Position numbers and translations under genes: made by a program | In this document: positions 1 to 5,781 of the stretch, one piece after another | Numbering within the stretch: the first letter of the stretch is position 1 | How the letters are laid out: each line of letters opens with the position of its first letter | The notes under the pieces: model-generated | Database searches by the model: none | Seen by the model: the letters and a program-made list of their open reading frames with translations, nothing else | Told to the model about the DNA's origin: nothing | Assembly (NCBI GenBank): GCA_007129145.1 | Contig: SKWC01000091.1 | Span: forward strand, 1 to 6,527 | Direction: 5' to 3' | Source: Rubritepida sp. | Lineage (GTDB): Bacteria > Pseudomonadota > Alphaproteobacteria > Acetobacterales > Acetobacteraceae | DNA: 6,527 nt

Positions 1-84
1 ACCACATCGCTGGTCGCGCTGCCCGGGGAGCGGGCGGTCTATCGCGCCGCCTCCACCGCCGAGCCCGCGCGGCTGCGGGCCTGA
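1..84 (+). CDS. C-terminal end of an unidentified protein (partial)
   Basis: Frame 1 is open from the first base and ends at TGA 82-84. It gives 27 residues, beginning TTSLVALPGERAVYR and ending in EPARLRA. Of its 27 codons, 25 end in G or C, which matches the coding style of the rest of the window. The stop lies 21 nt from the stop of the converging MaoC-type gene, a typical tail-to-tail arrangement. No motif identifies the product, so no function is proposed. No terminator hairpin is visible in the short convergent gap. Confidence 0.5.
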   Translation, partial: TTSLVALPGERAVYRAASTAEPARLRA

Positions 85-105
85 GGCGGCGGAAGCGGCA
101 GCGGG

Positions 106-561
106 TCAGTCGTAGATCTGGCTCAGCGTCTCGGCCACCAGGCAGGGACGCTGGGAGCCCTCCACCTCCATCTCATTTTCCATGGTCAGCCGCACCCCGC
201 CCTGGATCGCCTCGCAGGCCTTGAGCGTCAGGTGCAGGCGGATGCGGGCGCCCGCGGGGACCGGCGCGGTGAAGCGGACCTTGTTGCTGCCGTAGTTGAG
301 CGAGCGCGAGCGGTTGACGACGCGATAGACCATGGGCGAGAGCCGCGGCAGCAGCGACAGCGTCAGGAAGCCATGCGCGATGGTCTTGCCGCCGGGCATC
401 TCGCGCGCCGCGCGCTGGGTGTCCACATGGATCCACTGGTGGTCGCCGGTGGCCTCGGCGAAGAGGTCTATGGTCTTCTGGTCCACCGTCACCCAGTCGC
501 TGGTGCCGAGCTTCTTGCCCACCCACTGGGCCATGTCGGCGGGCTTGTCGATCTCGAGCAT
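106..561 (-). CDS. MaoC family dehydratase (R-specific enoyl-CoA hydratase-like, NodN type)
   Basis: A 151-residue single hot-dog domain, the usual length for stand-alone MaoC/NodN proteins. The hydratase signature is clear: ATGDHQWIHVD at residues 37-47, then GKTIAHGFLTLSLL at 58-71. Asp40 and His45 have the Asp-x4-His spacing of the catalytic pair in R-specific enoyl-CoA hydratases (PhaJ type). The substrate loop NKVRFTAPVPAG follows at residues 93-104. Such proteins add water across trans-2-enoyl-CoA thioesters in the cytoplasm, in beta-oxidation side routes or polyhydroxyalkanoate supply; the acyl chain preferred here is unknown. The start is fixed by an AAGGAGG site 8 nt upstream. It lies 73 nt downstream of the membrane-protein gene on the same strand, so cotranscription is possible, but no functional link is evident. 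Confidence 0.9.
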   Translation of the reverse strand: MLEIDKPADMAQWVGKKLGTSDWVTVDQKTIDLFAEATGDHQWIHVDTQRAAREMPGGKTIAHGFLTLSLLPRLSPMVYRVVNRSRSLNYGSNKVRFTAPVPAGARIRLHLTLKACEAIQGGVRLTMENEMEVEGSQRPCLVAETLSQIYD

Positions 562-569
562 GGCGGTTT

Positions 570-576
570 CCTCCTT
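570..576 (-). promoter_or_regulatory. Ribosome-binding site of the MaoC-type gene
   Basis: On the minus strand this reads AAGGAGG, a full-length match to the anti-Shine-Dalgarno sequence. It lies 8 nt before the ATG at 561. It fixes the start codon and suggests efficient translation independent of the upstream gene. Confidence 0.8.
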
Positions 577-634
577 GTGTGCCGGATCGGATCATGCCCC
601 AGCGCGCGGCTTCGGTCAGCGCCCCCGTGCCGGT

Positions 635-1438
635 TCAGAAGCCACAATCCACCAGGCGGACCCCCGGCGCCTCGGGCTGGCCGGGCAGGTTCCGGGCGTT
701 GGGGCACCAAGTGCGGAACTCCACCACATAGGCGTCGCCCCTGAACGACGCGGCACGGTAGGCCGGCAGCGCGGCCTGGGCCGCCTGGCGCGCCTCGAAC
801 TCCGCAATGCCGCGCCAGAAGCCCTGGCGCTGCCACAGGGAGAGCTGGGCATCGCCCGCGTCGCGGACTCGCTCCACCTCGCGCATGGCGGCGGGCAACG
901 CGCGATCCGCGCTGAAGACGATGCCGAAGCTCGCTGCCAGCCCGGCAGGGGCTGAGGGCGCCGGTACGGGTGGGGCGGCATCCCGCGCCGCCGCCTCCGC
1001 GACGCCCTGCAGCCGCGCGGCCTCCTCCGCAAGCCGCCCGCGCTCCGCGGCGGGGTCGGATTCGGGCGTCACCGGGCGCGGCAGGGTCGTCCGCTGCAGC
1101 GCGGTGGCCGCATCGCCCAGCTCGGTCCCGAGCCGCGCCAGCTCGCCACGCAGGCGCCCCGCCTCGCTCTCGGCTTGCGCTAGACGATCCGTCAGCGCCG
1201 AGATGTCCTGCCCGCCCAGCAGCAGCTTGCCGTCCCGCACCTCGAGGCCCTGGACGCCGCGCGTGTCCACCACCCGCAGCTGGGTGCCCAGCACGTTGAT
1301 CACCGTGGTCTCGAAGACGAAGCGGTCCAGCAGGGGAAACCAGCTGGGCACGAGAAGGATGATCGCGAGGACGGCGATCAGCGCGATACGCTGCGCGACG
1401 TCGAGCACGGCGCCCAGCCCCTCGGCGAACTGCTTCAT
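635..1438 (-). CDS. Membrane-anchored coiled-coil protein with SPOR-like C-terminal domain (unknown function)
   Basis: A 267-residue protein, not assigned to a named family. A short N-terminal segment is followed by one hydrophobic helix at about residues 18-37 (IALIAVLAIILLVPSWF). A short beta-rich stretch (48-77) leads into heptad-like, Ala/Glu/Arg/Leu-rich helix (80-116), a linker with Pro (117-128), more helix (129-153) and an Ala/Pro linker (155-168). Residues 170-243 follow a strand-helix-strand-strand-helix-strand pattern like SPOR domains: FGIVFSADRA, a helix, QLSLWQRQGFWRGIAEF, a helix, then AYVVEF. It ends with TWCPNARN. Its only cysteines, Cys245 and Cys265, could form a disulfide if the domain is periplasmic. 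GGGAGGG 6 nt upstream supports the start. The topology (single anchor, soluble part probably periplasmic) and the SPOR resemblance are inferences. SPOR domains usually bind denuded peptidoglycan, but that is not shown here. Confidence 0.75.
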   Translation of the reverse strand: MKQFAEGLGAVLDVAQRIALIAVLAIILLVPSWFPLLDRFVFETTVINVLGTQLRVVDTRGVQGLEVRDGKLLLGGQDISALTDRLAQAESEAGRLRGELARLGTELGDAATALQRTTLPRPVTPESDPAAERGRLAEEAARLQGVAEAAARDAAPPVPAPSAPAGLAASFGIVFSADRALPAAMREVERVRDAGDAQLSLWQRQGFWRGIAEFEARQAAQAALPAYRAASFRGDAYVVEFRTWCPNARNLPGQPEAPGVRLVDCGF

Positions 1439-1582
1439 CGAAACCCTCCCGCAACGCCCGCCGGGAGCCTAGCCGCAATCCTCCCGGCGGTGCCATGCGG
1501 CGATGGCCCCCTTGCCGCGCGGTGGGGTGCCTGCTCTGCTTGCGCGAAGCCGTCCTGCAACCTCCTGCCGATGTGGCCTGCG
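1439..1582. other. Divergent intergenic region (promoters of both flanking genes expected)
   Basis: This 144-bp spacer separates a minus-strand gene from a plus-strand cluster, so it should carry a promoter for each. Apart from the inverted repeat at 1458-1490 and the minus-strand ribosome-binding site near 1445-1449, I see no convincing -35/-10 pair. The plus-strand reading frame is open back to a GTG at 1490. The extra residues are Cys-rich and unlike the deacetylase family, so I treat 1490-1582 as non-coding. Confidence 0.4.
1458..1490. promoter_or_regulatory. Perfect 10-bp inverted repeat in the divergent spacer
   Basis: CCGCCGGGAG at 1458-1467 is the exact reverse complement of CTCCCGGCGG at 1481-1490, with a 13-nt spacer. 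It lies 19-52 nt upstream of the start codon of the minus-strand membrane-protein gene and just outside its ribosome-binding site. It is about 90 nt before the plus-strand deacetylase start. It could be a dimeric repressor operator controlling the divergent genes, or a hairpin in the minus-strand leader. No T-run follows on either strand, so it does not look like an intrinsic terminator. Function is inferred; the symmetry is directly visible. Confidence 0.5.
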
Positions 1583-2485
1583 ATGAAGCTCCCCGCCCAC
1601 CACCGCTACGCCCACAGCGCCATCCCCGCCCGCCCGGTCTATGACTGGCCGGGGGGGCGGCGCCTCGCCCTGCTCGTGTGCAACAACATCGAGCACTTCG
1701 CCTATCGCGCCGGGCTCGGCTCCGACGTGACGGGGCCCAGCCCGGTGCAGAACCAGCGCGCCTATGGCTGGCGCGACTACGGCAACCGGGTGGGGCTGTG
1801 GAACCTGCTGGACCTGCTGGACGAGCTGGAGATCCCGGCCGCGCACAACATCAACAGCGCGGCGCTGCAGGCCTGCCCTGAGATCGCCCCCGCCCTGCGC
1901 GCCCGCGGCGACGAATTCGTGGGCCATGGCCGCAGCAACAGCGAAAGGCAGGACATCCTCTGGGAGGAGGATGAGCGACGCCTCATCGAGGAATCGCGCG
2001 ACGTGCTGGCCGAGCATGCCGGGGTGGCGCCGAAGGGCTGGCTCGGGCCCTATATCGCGCAATCGGCCGCCACGCTCGATTTGCTGCGCGAGGCGGGCTT
2101 CAGCTACGTCATGGACTGGCCGGTGGATGACCAGCCGATCTGGATGCGCACCCGCGCGGGGCCGATGCTCTCGGTGCCCTATTCGGTCGAGTTGAACGAC
2201 AGCCCCGCGGTGGTGACGCGCCACCACACCGGCCGGCAATTCGCCGAGATGATCACGGACCAGTTCGACGAGATGCTGGCCCAGTCCGAGCGCCGGCCAC
2301 TGGTGATGAGCGTGGTGCTGCATCCCTTCATCCTGGGCCAGCCGCACCGGCTGCGCCCGCTGCGCGACGCGCTGCGCCACATCCTGGCCCACCGCGACCG
2401 GCTGTGGGTGACGCGGCCGGGTGAGTTGGCCGAATATGTCGCGGGGCTGCCGTCCGGCCTGGTCCCCGGTTCCGAGGAGGTCTGA
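1583..2485 (+). CDS. Polysaccharide deacetylase family protein (NodB fold, diverged PuuE-like paralogue)
   Basis: A 300-residue NodB-fold protein. Blocks line up with the neighbouring PuuE-like gene: the strand-1 motif NNIEHF (34-39), FVGHGRSN (112-119) in place of the NodB HxxxH motif, GWLGPY (152-157), a long LLREAGFSYVMDW block (167-179), SVPYSVELND (197-206) and VVLHPFILGQPHR (244-256). The canonical NodB TFDDG motif is absent, so the usual Asp-His-His metal site is not evident. This is typical of allantoinase-type members that hydrolyse cyclic amides or ureides rather than N-acetyl sugars. There is no signal peptide, so it is probably cytoplasmic. Start choice: ATG 1583 begins the family-like MKLPAHHRYAHSAI; ATG 1571 is 4 codons upstream and nearly as good. 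Neither has a clear ribosome-binding site. The stop lies 4 nt before the next gene. The substrate is unknown. Confidence 0.85.
   Translation: MKLPAHHRYAHSAIPARPVYDWPGGRRLALLVCNNIEHFAYRAGLGSDVTGPSPVQNQRAYGWRDYGNRVGLWNLLDLLDELEIPAAHNINSAALQACPEIAPALRARGDEFVGHGRSNSERQDILWEEDERRLIEESRDVLAEHAGVAPKGWLGPYIAQSAATLDLLREAGFSYVMDWPVDDQPIWMRTRAGPMLSVPYSVELNDSPAVVTRHHTGRQFAEMITDQFDEMLAQSERRPLVMSVVLHPFILGQPHRLRPLRDALRHILAHRDRLWVTRPGELAEYVAGLPSGLVPGSEEV
2474..2480 (+). promoter_or_regulatory. Ribosome-binding site deciding the start of the second deacetylase
   Basis: GAGGAGG lies within the last codons of the first deacetylase gene, 9 nt before the ATG at 2490. It selects that ATG over in-frame ATG codons further upstream (2421 and 2436) and indicates that the two genes are translated from one message. 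Confidence 0.75.
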
Positions 2486-2489
2486 ACTC

Positions 2490-3374
2490 ATGCCCGTTTC
2501 GCGCATCTTCGAGCATTACGGTCCCAACCCGCCCGATCCGCGCTGGCCCAACGGCGCGCGGCTGGCGCTGAACTTCGTGATCAACCACGAGGAGGGCGGC
2601 GAGGAGAGCTTCCCCGACGGCGACCCGCGCAGCGAGACCGGGCTGACCGAGGGCGGCACCGTGAGCGTGAAGGGCCGCGACCTGGCCGCCGAGAGCATGT
2701 TCCAGTTCGGCAGCCGGGTGGGCTTCTGGCGGCTGCACCGGCTGTTCACCGAGCGCGGCCTGCCCTGCACCGTCTTCGCCGTGGCGCGCGCGCTGGAGCG
2801 CACGCCGCAATGCGTCGAGGCGATCAAGGCGGCCGGCTGGGACGTGGCGAGCCATGGCTGGAAGTGGGAGATGCACGCCGGGATGGATGAGGCGACCGAG
2901 CGCCAGCGCATCGCGGACGCCACCGCCATCATCACCCGGCTGATCGGCACCCCGCCGATGGGCTGGTACACCCGCTATGCGCCTGGCGAGAACACCCGCC
3001 GTCTGCTGATCGCGGCCGGCTACCAATACGACAGCGACGCCTATGACGATGAACTGCCCTATTGGCGCGAGGTGGACGGCAAGCCGCACCTGATCCTGCC
3101 TTACACGCTGGCGCACAATGACGTGCGCTTCCAGCGCCAGGGGATCACCACCGGCGAGGAATTCTTCCACTACATCAAGGGCGCCATCGAGCAGATGCTG
3201 TCGGAGCCGGGCGGGCGGATGCTGAGCGTGGGGCTGCACAACCGCATCATCGGCCATGCCGGCCGCGCGGTGGGGCTGGCGAAGCTGCTGGACTGGGTGA
3301 AGACGCAGCCGGAGGTCTGGGTGTGCCGCCGCGCCGACATCGCGCGGCATTGGATGACGCATCACGCGCCTTGA
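2490..3374 (+). CDS. PuuE-like polysaccharide deacetylase (allantoinase-type NodB-fold hydrolase)
   Basis: A 294-residue protein strongly resembling the PuuE group. The opening HYGPNPPDPRWPNGARLALN is a group hallmark. Next come NFVINHEEGGEES (28-40), ESMFQFGSRVGFWRLHRLF (68-86), VASHGWKWE (119-127), GWYTRYAPGENTRRLL (158-173), YDSDAYDDELPYW (180-192), PYTLAHNDVRF (204-214) and LSVGLHNRIIGHAGR (245-259). PuuE opens the hydantoin ring of allantoin to give allantoate in purine breakdown. It was recruited from polysaccharide deacetylases and, as I recall, is reported as metal-independent. Here Asn32, Glu34, His122 and His250 are candidate active-site positions. Many bacteria carry several paralogues with unproved substrates, so allantoinase activity is only a hypothesis. 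No urate-pathway gene is visible nearby. The start is set by GAGGAGG 9 nt upstream, and the gene is coupled to the preceding deacetylase. Confidence 0.88.
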   Translation: MPVSRIFEHYGPNPPDPRWPNGARLALNFVINHEEGGEESFPDGDPRSETGLTEGGTVSVKGRDLAAESMFQFGSRVGFWRLHRLFTERGLPCTVFAVARALERTPQCVEAIKAAGWDVASHGWKWEMHAGMDEATERQRIADATAIITRLIGTPPMGWYTRYAPGENTRRLLIAAGYQYDSDAYDDELPYWREVDGKPHLILPYTLAHNDVRFQRQGITTGEEFFHYIKGAIEQMLSEPGGRMLSVGLHNRIIGHAGRAVGLAKLLDWVKTQPEVWVCRRADIARHWMTHHAP

Positions 3375-3425
3375 GCGGGAGCACCGGCGGGTGGCTGGCG
3401 CTTCGCGGCGCAGGCGTTACAAGCG

Positions 3426-4595
3426 ATGCCCATGAGCGAAGCGCAAGCCCAGAAGGCCCTCTGCCTCGATGATTTCGAGGCGATGTCCCGCCGTCACCTG
3501 CCGCGGCCCATCTTCGGCTACATCGCCGGCGCGACCGAGCGGAATGCCGCGTTGCACGACAATGAGGCGGCCTTCACCGAATGGGCCTTCCAGCCCCGGG
3601 TGCTGGTGGATGTGTCGCAGCGCAGCCCCAAGGCCACGCTGTTCGGGCGGGAATGGTCCGCCCCCTTCGGCCTCGCTCCCATGGGCATGAGTGCGCTTGC
3701 GGCCTATCGCGGCGACATCGTGCTGACCGAGGCCGCGCGGGCGGCGGATGTGCCCATGATCCTCTCGGGCTCCTCGCTGATCCGCATGGAGGAGGTGATC
3801 GCCGCGAACCCCGACGCTTGGTTCCAGGCCTATCTGCCCGGCGATGCCAAGCGGGTCGAGGGGCTGGTGGACCGGGTGGCGGCGGCGGGCTTCGGGACGC
3901 TGCTGCTCACGGTGGACACCGCGGTGCTGCCCAACCGCGAGAACAACGTCCGCAACGGTTTCTCGACGCCGCTCAAGCCGTCCCTGCGGCTGCTGTGGGA
4001 TGGGATCACGCATCCCTCCTGGTCCGCGGGCAGCTTCCTGCGGACCTGGGCGAAATTCGGCATGCCGCATTTCGAGAACAGCTTCGCCGAGCGCGGCGCG
4101 CCCATCCTGGCGCGCAACGTGCTGCGCGACTTCACCGCCCGCGACCATCTGAACTGGGAGCATCTGGCGCTGATCCGCCGCAAATGGGCGGGCAAGCTGA
4201 TCGTGAAGGGGGTGATGCATCCGGCCGATGCCATCCGCGCGCGCGAGGAGGGGGCGGATGGCGTGATCGTCTCCAACCATGGCGGGCGGCAGCTGGACGG
4301 CACCGCGGCGCCGCTGCGGGTGTTGCCGGCGATCAAACAGGCGGCGGCGGGTATGGCGGTGATGCTGGACGGCGGCGTGCGGCGCGGCACCGACATCCTG
4401 AAGGCGCTGGCGCTGGGGGCGGATTTCGTCTTTGTCGGCCGGCCGATGCTGCATGCGGCGGCGGTCGCCGGGCGGCCCGGGGTGGCGCGCGCCATCGACC
4501 TGCTGAAGGGCGAGCTGGACCGCAACATGGCCCTGCTGGGGGTGAACAGCTTGGATGAGCTGGGCCCGCACCATCTGGTGCGGGTGAGGGGCTGA
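3426..4595 (+). CDS. FMN-dependent alpha-hydroxy-acid dehydrogenase (L-lactate/mandelate dehydrogenase family)
   Basis: A 389-residue TIM-barrel flavoprotein of normal family length. All catalytic positions known from glycolate oxidase have counterparts: Tyr32 (FGYIAGA), Tyr136 (FQAYLPGD), Asp164 (LLTVDTAVLPNREN), Lys261 (LIVKGVMHP), and His285 with Arg288 (SNHGGRQLDG). The FMN phosphate site is at 315-323 (DGGVRRGTD) and 335-340 (VFVGRP). The loop at 176-240, with RNGF, a THPSW block and NWEHL, is the long form of bacterial L-lactate and mandelate dehydrogenases. These oxidise 2-hydroxy acids to 2-oxo acids and pass electrons to quinone or oxygen. Substrate cannot be assigned. The residues after Tyr32 (AGATERN) depart from the common GGAxDE pattern. 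Start codons ATG 3426 and ATG 3432 are both possible; neither has a strong ribosome-binding site. It lies 51 nt after the deacetylase, so it is probably in the same operon. Confidence 0.92.
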   Translation: MPMSEAQAQKALCLDDFEAMSRRHLPRPIFGYIAGATERNAALHDNEAAFTEWAFQPRVLVDVSQRSPKATLFGREWSAPFGLAPMGMSALAAYRGDIVLTEAARAADVPMILSGSSLIRMEEVIAANPDAWFQAYLPGDAKRVEGLVDRVAAAGFGTLLLTVDTAVLPNRENNVRNGFSTPLKPSLRLLWDGITHPSWSAGSFLRTWAKFGMPHFENSFAERGAPILARNVLRDFTARDHLNWEHLALIRRKWAGKLIVKGVMHPADAIRAREEGADGVIVSNHGGRQLDGTAAPLRVLPAIKQAAAGMAVMLDGGVRRGTDILKALALGADFVFVGRPMLHAAAVAGRPGVARAIDLLKGELDRNMALLGVNSLDELGPHHLVRVRG

Positions 4596-4616
4596 GGGGG
4601 CGCGCCCCCCCAGCCC
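4589..4616. terminator. Hairpin between convergent genes, probable bidirectional transcription end
   Basis: GGGCTGAGGGGG (4589-4600) and CCCCCCCAGCCC (4605-4616) form a 12-bp stem around a CGCG loop. There is one A-C mismatch on the plus strand, which becomes a U-G wobble in the minus-strand transcript, so the minus RNA is fully paired. It spans the stop codon of the dehydrogenase and lies 9 nt past the stop of the convergent hydrolase. Neither side has a T-run, so it is not a textbook intrinsic terminator. It may act with Rho or protect mRNA 3' ends. Confidence 0.55.
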
Positions 4617-4625
4617 GATCGCGCA

Positions 4626-5294
4626 TCAATCGGCGGCGAGCGCCCGGCGGCTGCGGTTCAGCACAGACAGCACATGATCTTCGGCCATGTCGGCCAGGGT
4701 TTCCACCTGGGGCGGGGTGAAGACGTGCCCCGCTTCGGGGATGGTGCGGAAGTCGATGGCGACACCCTTCTGGGTGTTCAGCTTCTCGACCAGCTTCTGC
4801 ACGCTGTTCAGCGGCACGAGTTCGTCTGCCTCGCCATGCAGGATCATGCCGGAGCACGGGCAGGGGGCGAGGAAGCCGAAGTCGTAGTGGCTGGCCGGCG
4901 CGCTGATGGAAACGAAGCCGCCCATTTCGGGGCGGCGCATCAGCAGCTGCATGCCGACATAGGCGCCGAAGGAGTAGCCAGCGACCCAGAGCATGGAGGC
5001 GTTCGGGTTCACCGCCTGCAGGAAGTCCAGCGCCGCGGCGGCGTCGCTGATTTCACCGATGCCGCCATCATAGCGCCCCTGGCTCTTGCCCACGCCGCGG
5101 AAGTTGAAGCGCAGCACGGAAAATCCCATGGCCTGGAAGCGGCCATAGAGGCTGTGCACCACGCGGTTGTTCATGGTGCCGCCGTGCAGCGGATGCGGGT
5201 GGAGCAGCAGGGCCACCGGAGCGTTGGGGCGCTTCGCGTGATGGTAGCGGCCTTCGAGGCGGCCATCGGGCCCTGCGAACATGACTTCAGGCAT
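4626..5294 (-). CDS. Alpha/beta hydrolase (COG2945-type, dienelactone hydrolase-like)
   Basis: A 222-residue single-domain alpha/beta hydrolase. It has the HPHPLHGGTMNN block (32-43) typical of this group, FRGVGKSQGRYD (65-76), the nucleophile elbow GYSFG with Ser108, HGEADELVP with probable acid Asp157, and EAGHVF with His190. This gives a complete Ser-Asp-His triad. Activity is probably esterase- or thioesterase-like; the substrate is unknown. There is no signal peptide or membrane helix, so it is cytoplasmic. The reading frame extends upstream for 79 more codons, but that part is Arg/Trp-rich and unlike the family; AAGGA 4 nt before ATG 5294 supports the short form. From memory, this hydrolase type is often found beside iscR/suf genes in alphaproteobacteria, as here. 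Confidence 0.88.
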   Translation of the reverse strand: MPEVMFAGPDGRLEGRYHHAKRPNAPVALLLHPHPLHGGTMNNRVVHSLYGRFQAMGFSVLRFNFRGVGKSQGRYDGGIGEISDAAAALDFLQAVNPNASMLWVAGYSFGAYVGMQLLMRRPEMGGFVSISAPASHYDFGFLAPCPCSGMILHGEADELVPLNSVQKLVEKLNTQKGVAIDFRTIPEAGHVFTPPQVETLADMAEDHVLSVLNRSRRALAAD

Positions 5295-5298
5295 GGTG

Positions 5299-5303
5299 TC
5301 CTT
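5299..5303 (-). promoter_or_regulatory. Ribosome-binding site deciding the hydrolase start
   Basis: On the minus strand this reads AAGGA, 4 nt before the ATG at 5294, within the purine-rich context ACGAAGGACACC. It favours the 222-residue product over the N-terminally extended reading frame. Confidence 0.6.
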
Positions 5304-5605
5304 CGTGTCCGTCTCTGTATTGGGCCGGGGCTGGCGCCCCCGCCGATTCTCCCCACATCCGGTCCGCCACCTGGCATCGCGCCAAGTGGCCCGGAGGCGG
5401 GCCCAGCTGTTGCGGGCCGGCCAATGCGCGTTCCGGCGCCCTTGGGCACCCCGCGTCTGCCTGAGGCAGATGGGCGACGGGATGCGTCGAAACAAGGGAT
5501 GAGCAAGCCGCCATCTGGCTATCGCGTCCACGCAAGGTGCTTCGCAACACGCTGCTTATACGCCCGCGCGGCGTTGTTTACGGAAAGGTTGCACGCGCAC
5601 AATGC

Positions 5606-5615
5606 ATGGCCGACC
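5606..5615 (+). promoter_or_regulatory. Possible IscR half-site upstream of iscR
   Basis: ATGGCCGACC matches 8 of 10 positions of the left half of the E. coli type 1 IscR consensus (ATASYYGACT, recalled from memory). The right half, 5616-5630, matches poorly. It overlaps the expected start of transcription if CACAAT 5598-5603 is the -10 box. IscR autoregulation is well established elsewhere, so a site is expected in this region. This particular assignment is weak. Confidence 0.2.
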
Positions 5616-5781
5616 AGGGTTTTCTGCATAGCTCGCGCAGGGGCAGGTTTTCCAACACGCGGGGCCGACAATATCGCATAATGCGGCGCCGCCTGCCGGG
5701 TGGGGCCGCAGCACGAAGGATCGAGGGGTGGTCGGGCCGTCAGGCTTGGCGCTCGCACAGACATCACGAAGGGAAAAGGCC

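Larger units (their letters stand above)
5295..5781. other. Long divergent intergenic region between the hydrolase and iscR
   Basis: About 487 bp without a supported gene. Visible structures are: (a) an imperfect hairpin at 5367-5389 with 9-nt arms, 5-nt loop and one mismatch that becomes U-G in the minus transcript; (b) a perfect 6-bp dyad TCTGCC-tga-GGCAGA at 5456-5470; (c) an ATGCAT palindrome at 5602-5607, with TGCAT repeated at 5625-5629. The right part (about 5540-5685) is more AT-rich than its surroundings and is the likely promoter zone. Weak candidate -10 boxes on the plus strand are CACAAT 5598-5603 (with TTGTTT 5574-5579, 18-nt spacing) and CATAAT 5677-5682. A minus-strand TATAAG lies at 5555-5560. 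None is strong. No small ORF with a convincing ribosome-binding site and no tRNA was found. Confidence 0.4.

Noticed and set aside
1490..1582. N-terminal extension of the first deacetylase from GTG 1490
   Set aside because: The added residues are Cys-rich, unlike family N-termini, lack a ribosome-binding site and overlap the inverted repeat. ATG 1583 starts with family-like residues.
3375..3425. CACC-ggcg-GGTG hairpin between the second deacetylase and the dehydrogenase
   Set aside because: The stem is only 4 bp with no T-run, which is common by chance at this G+C. It does not argue against an operon.
1469..4574. Long minus-strand open frames opposite the deacetylases and dehydrogenase
   Set aside because: They are antisense shadows of clearly coding genes, caused by high G+C. 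Their His/Arg/Pro/Gly-rich products have no domain pattern.
5295..5531. 79-residue extension of the alpha/beta hydrolase
   Set aside because: Arg/Trp-rich composition, no similarity to the hydrolase fold, and a good AAGGA site precedes the internal ATG 5294.
5589..5617. TTGCAC as a -35 box for iscR
   Set aside because: No acceptable -10 box occurs 16-18 nt downstream; the expected position reads GACCAG.
5728..5781. Longer iscR product starting at GTG 5728
   Set aside because: The family start is MRLxxxGRYAV, and a GAAGGG site lies just before ATG 5782.
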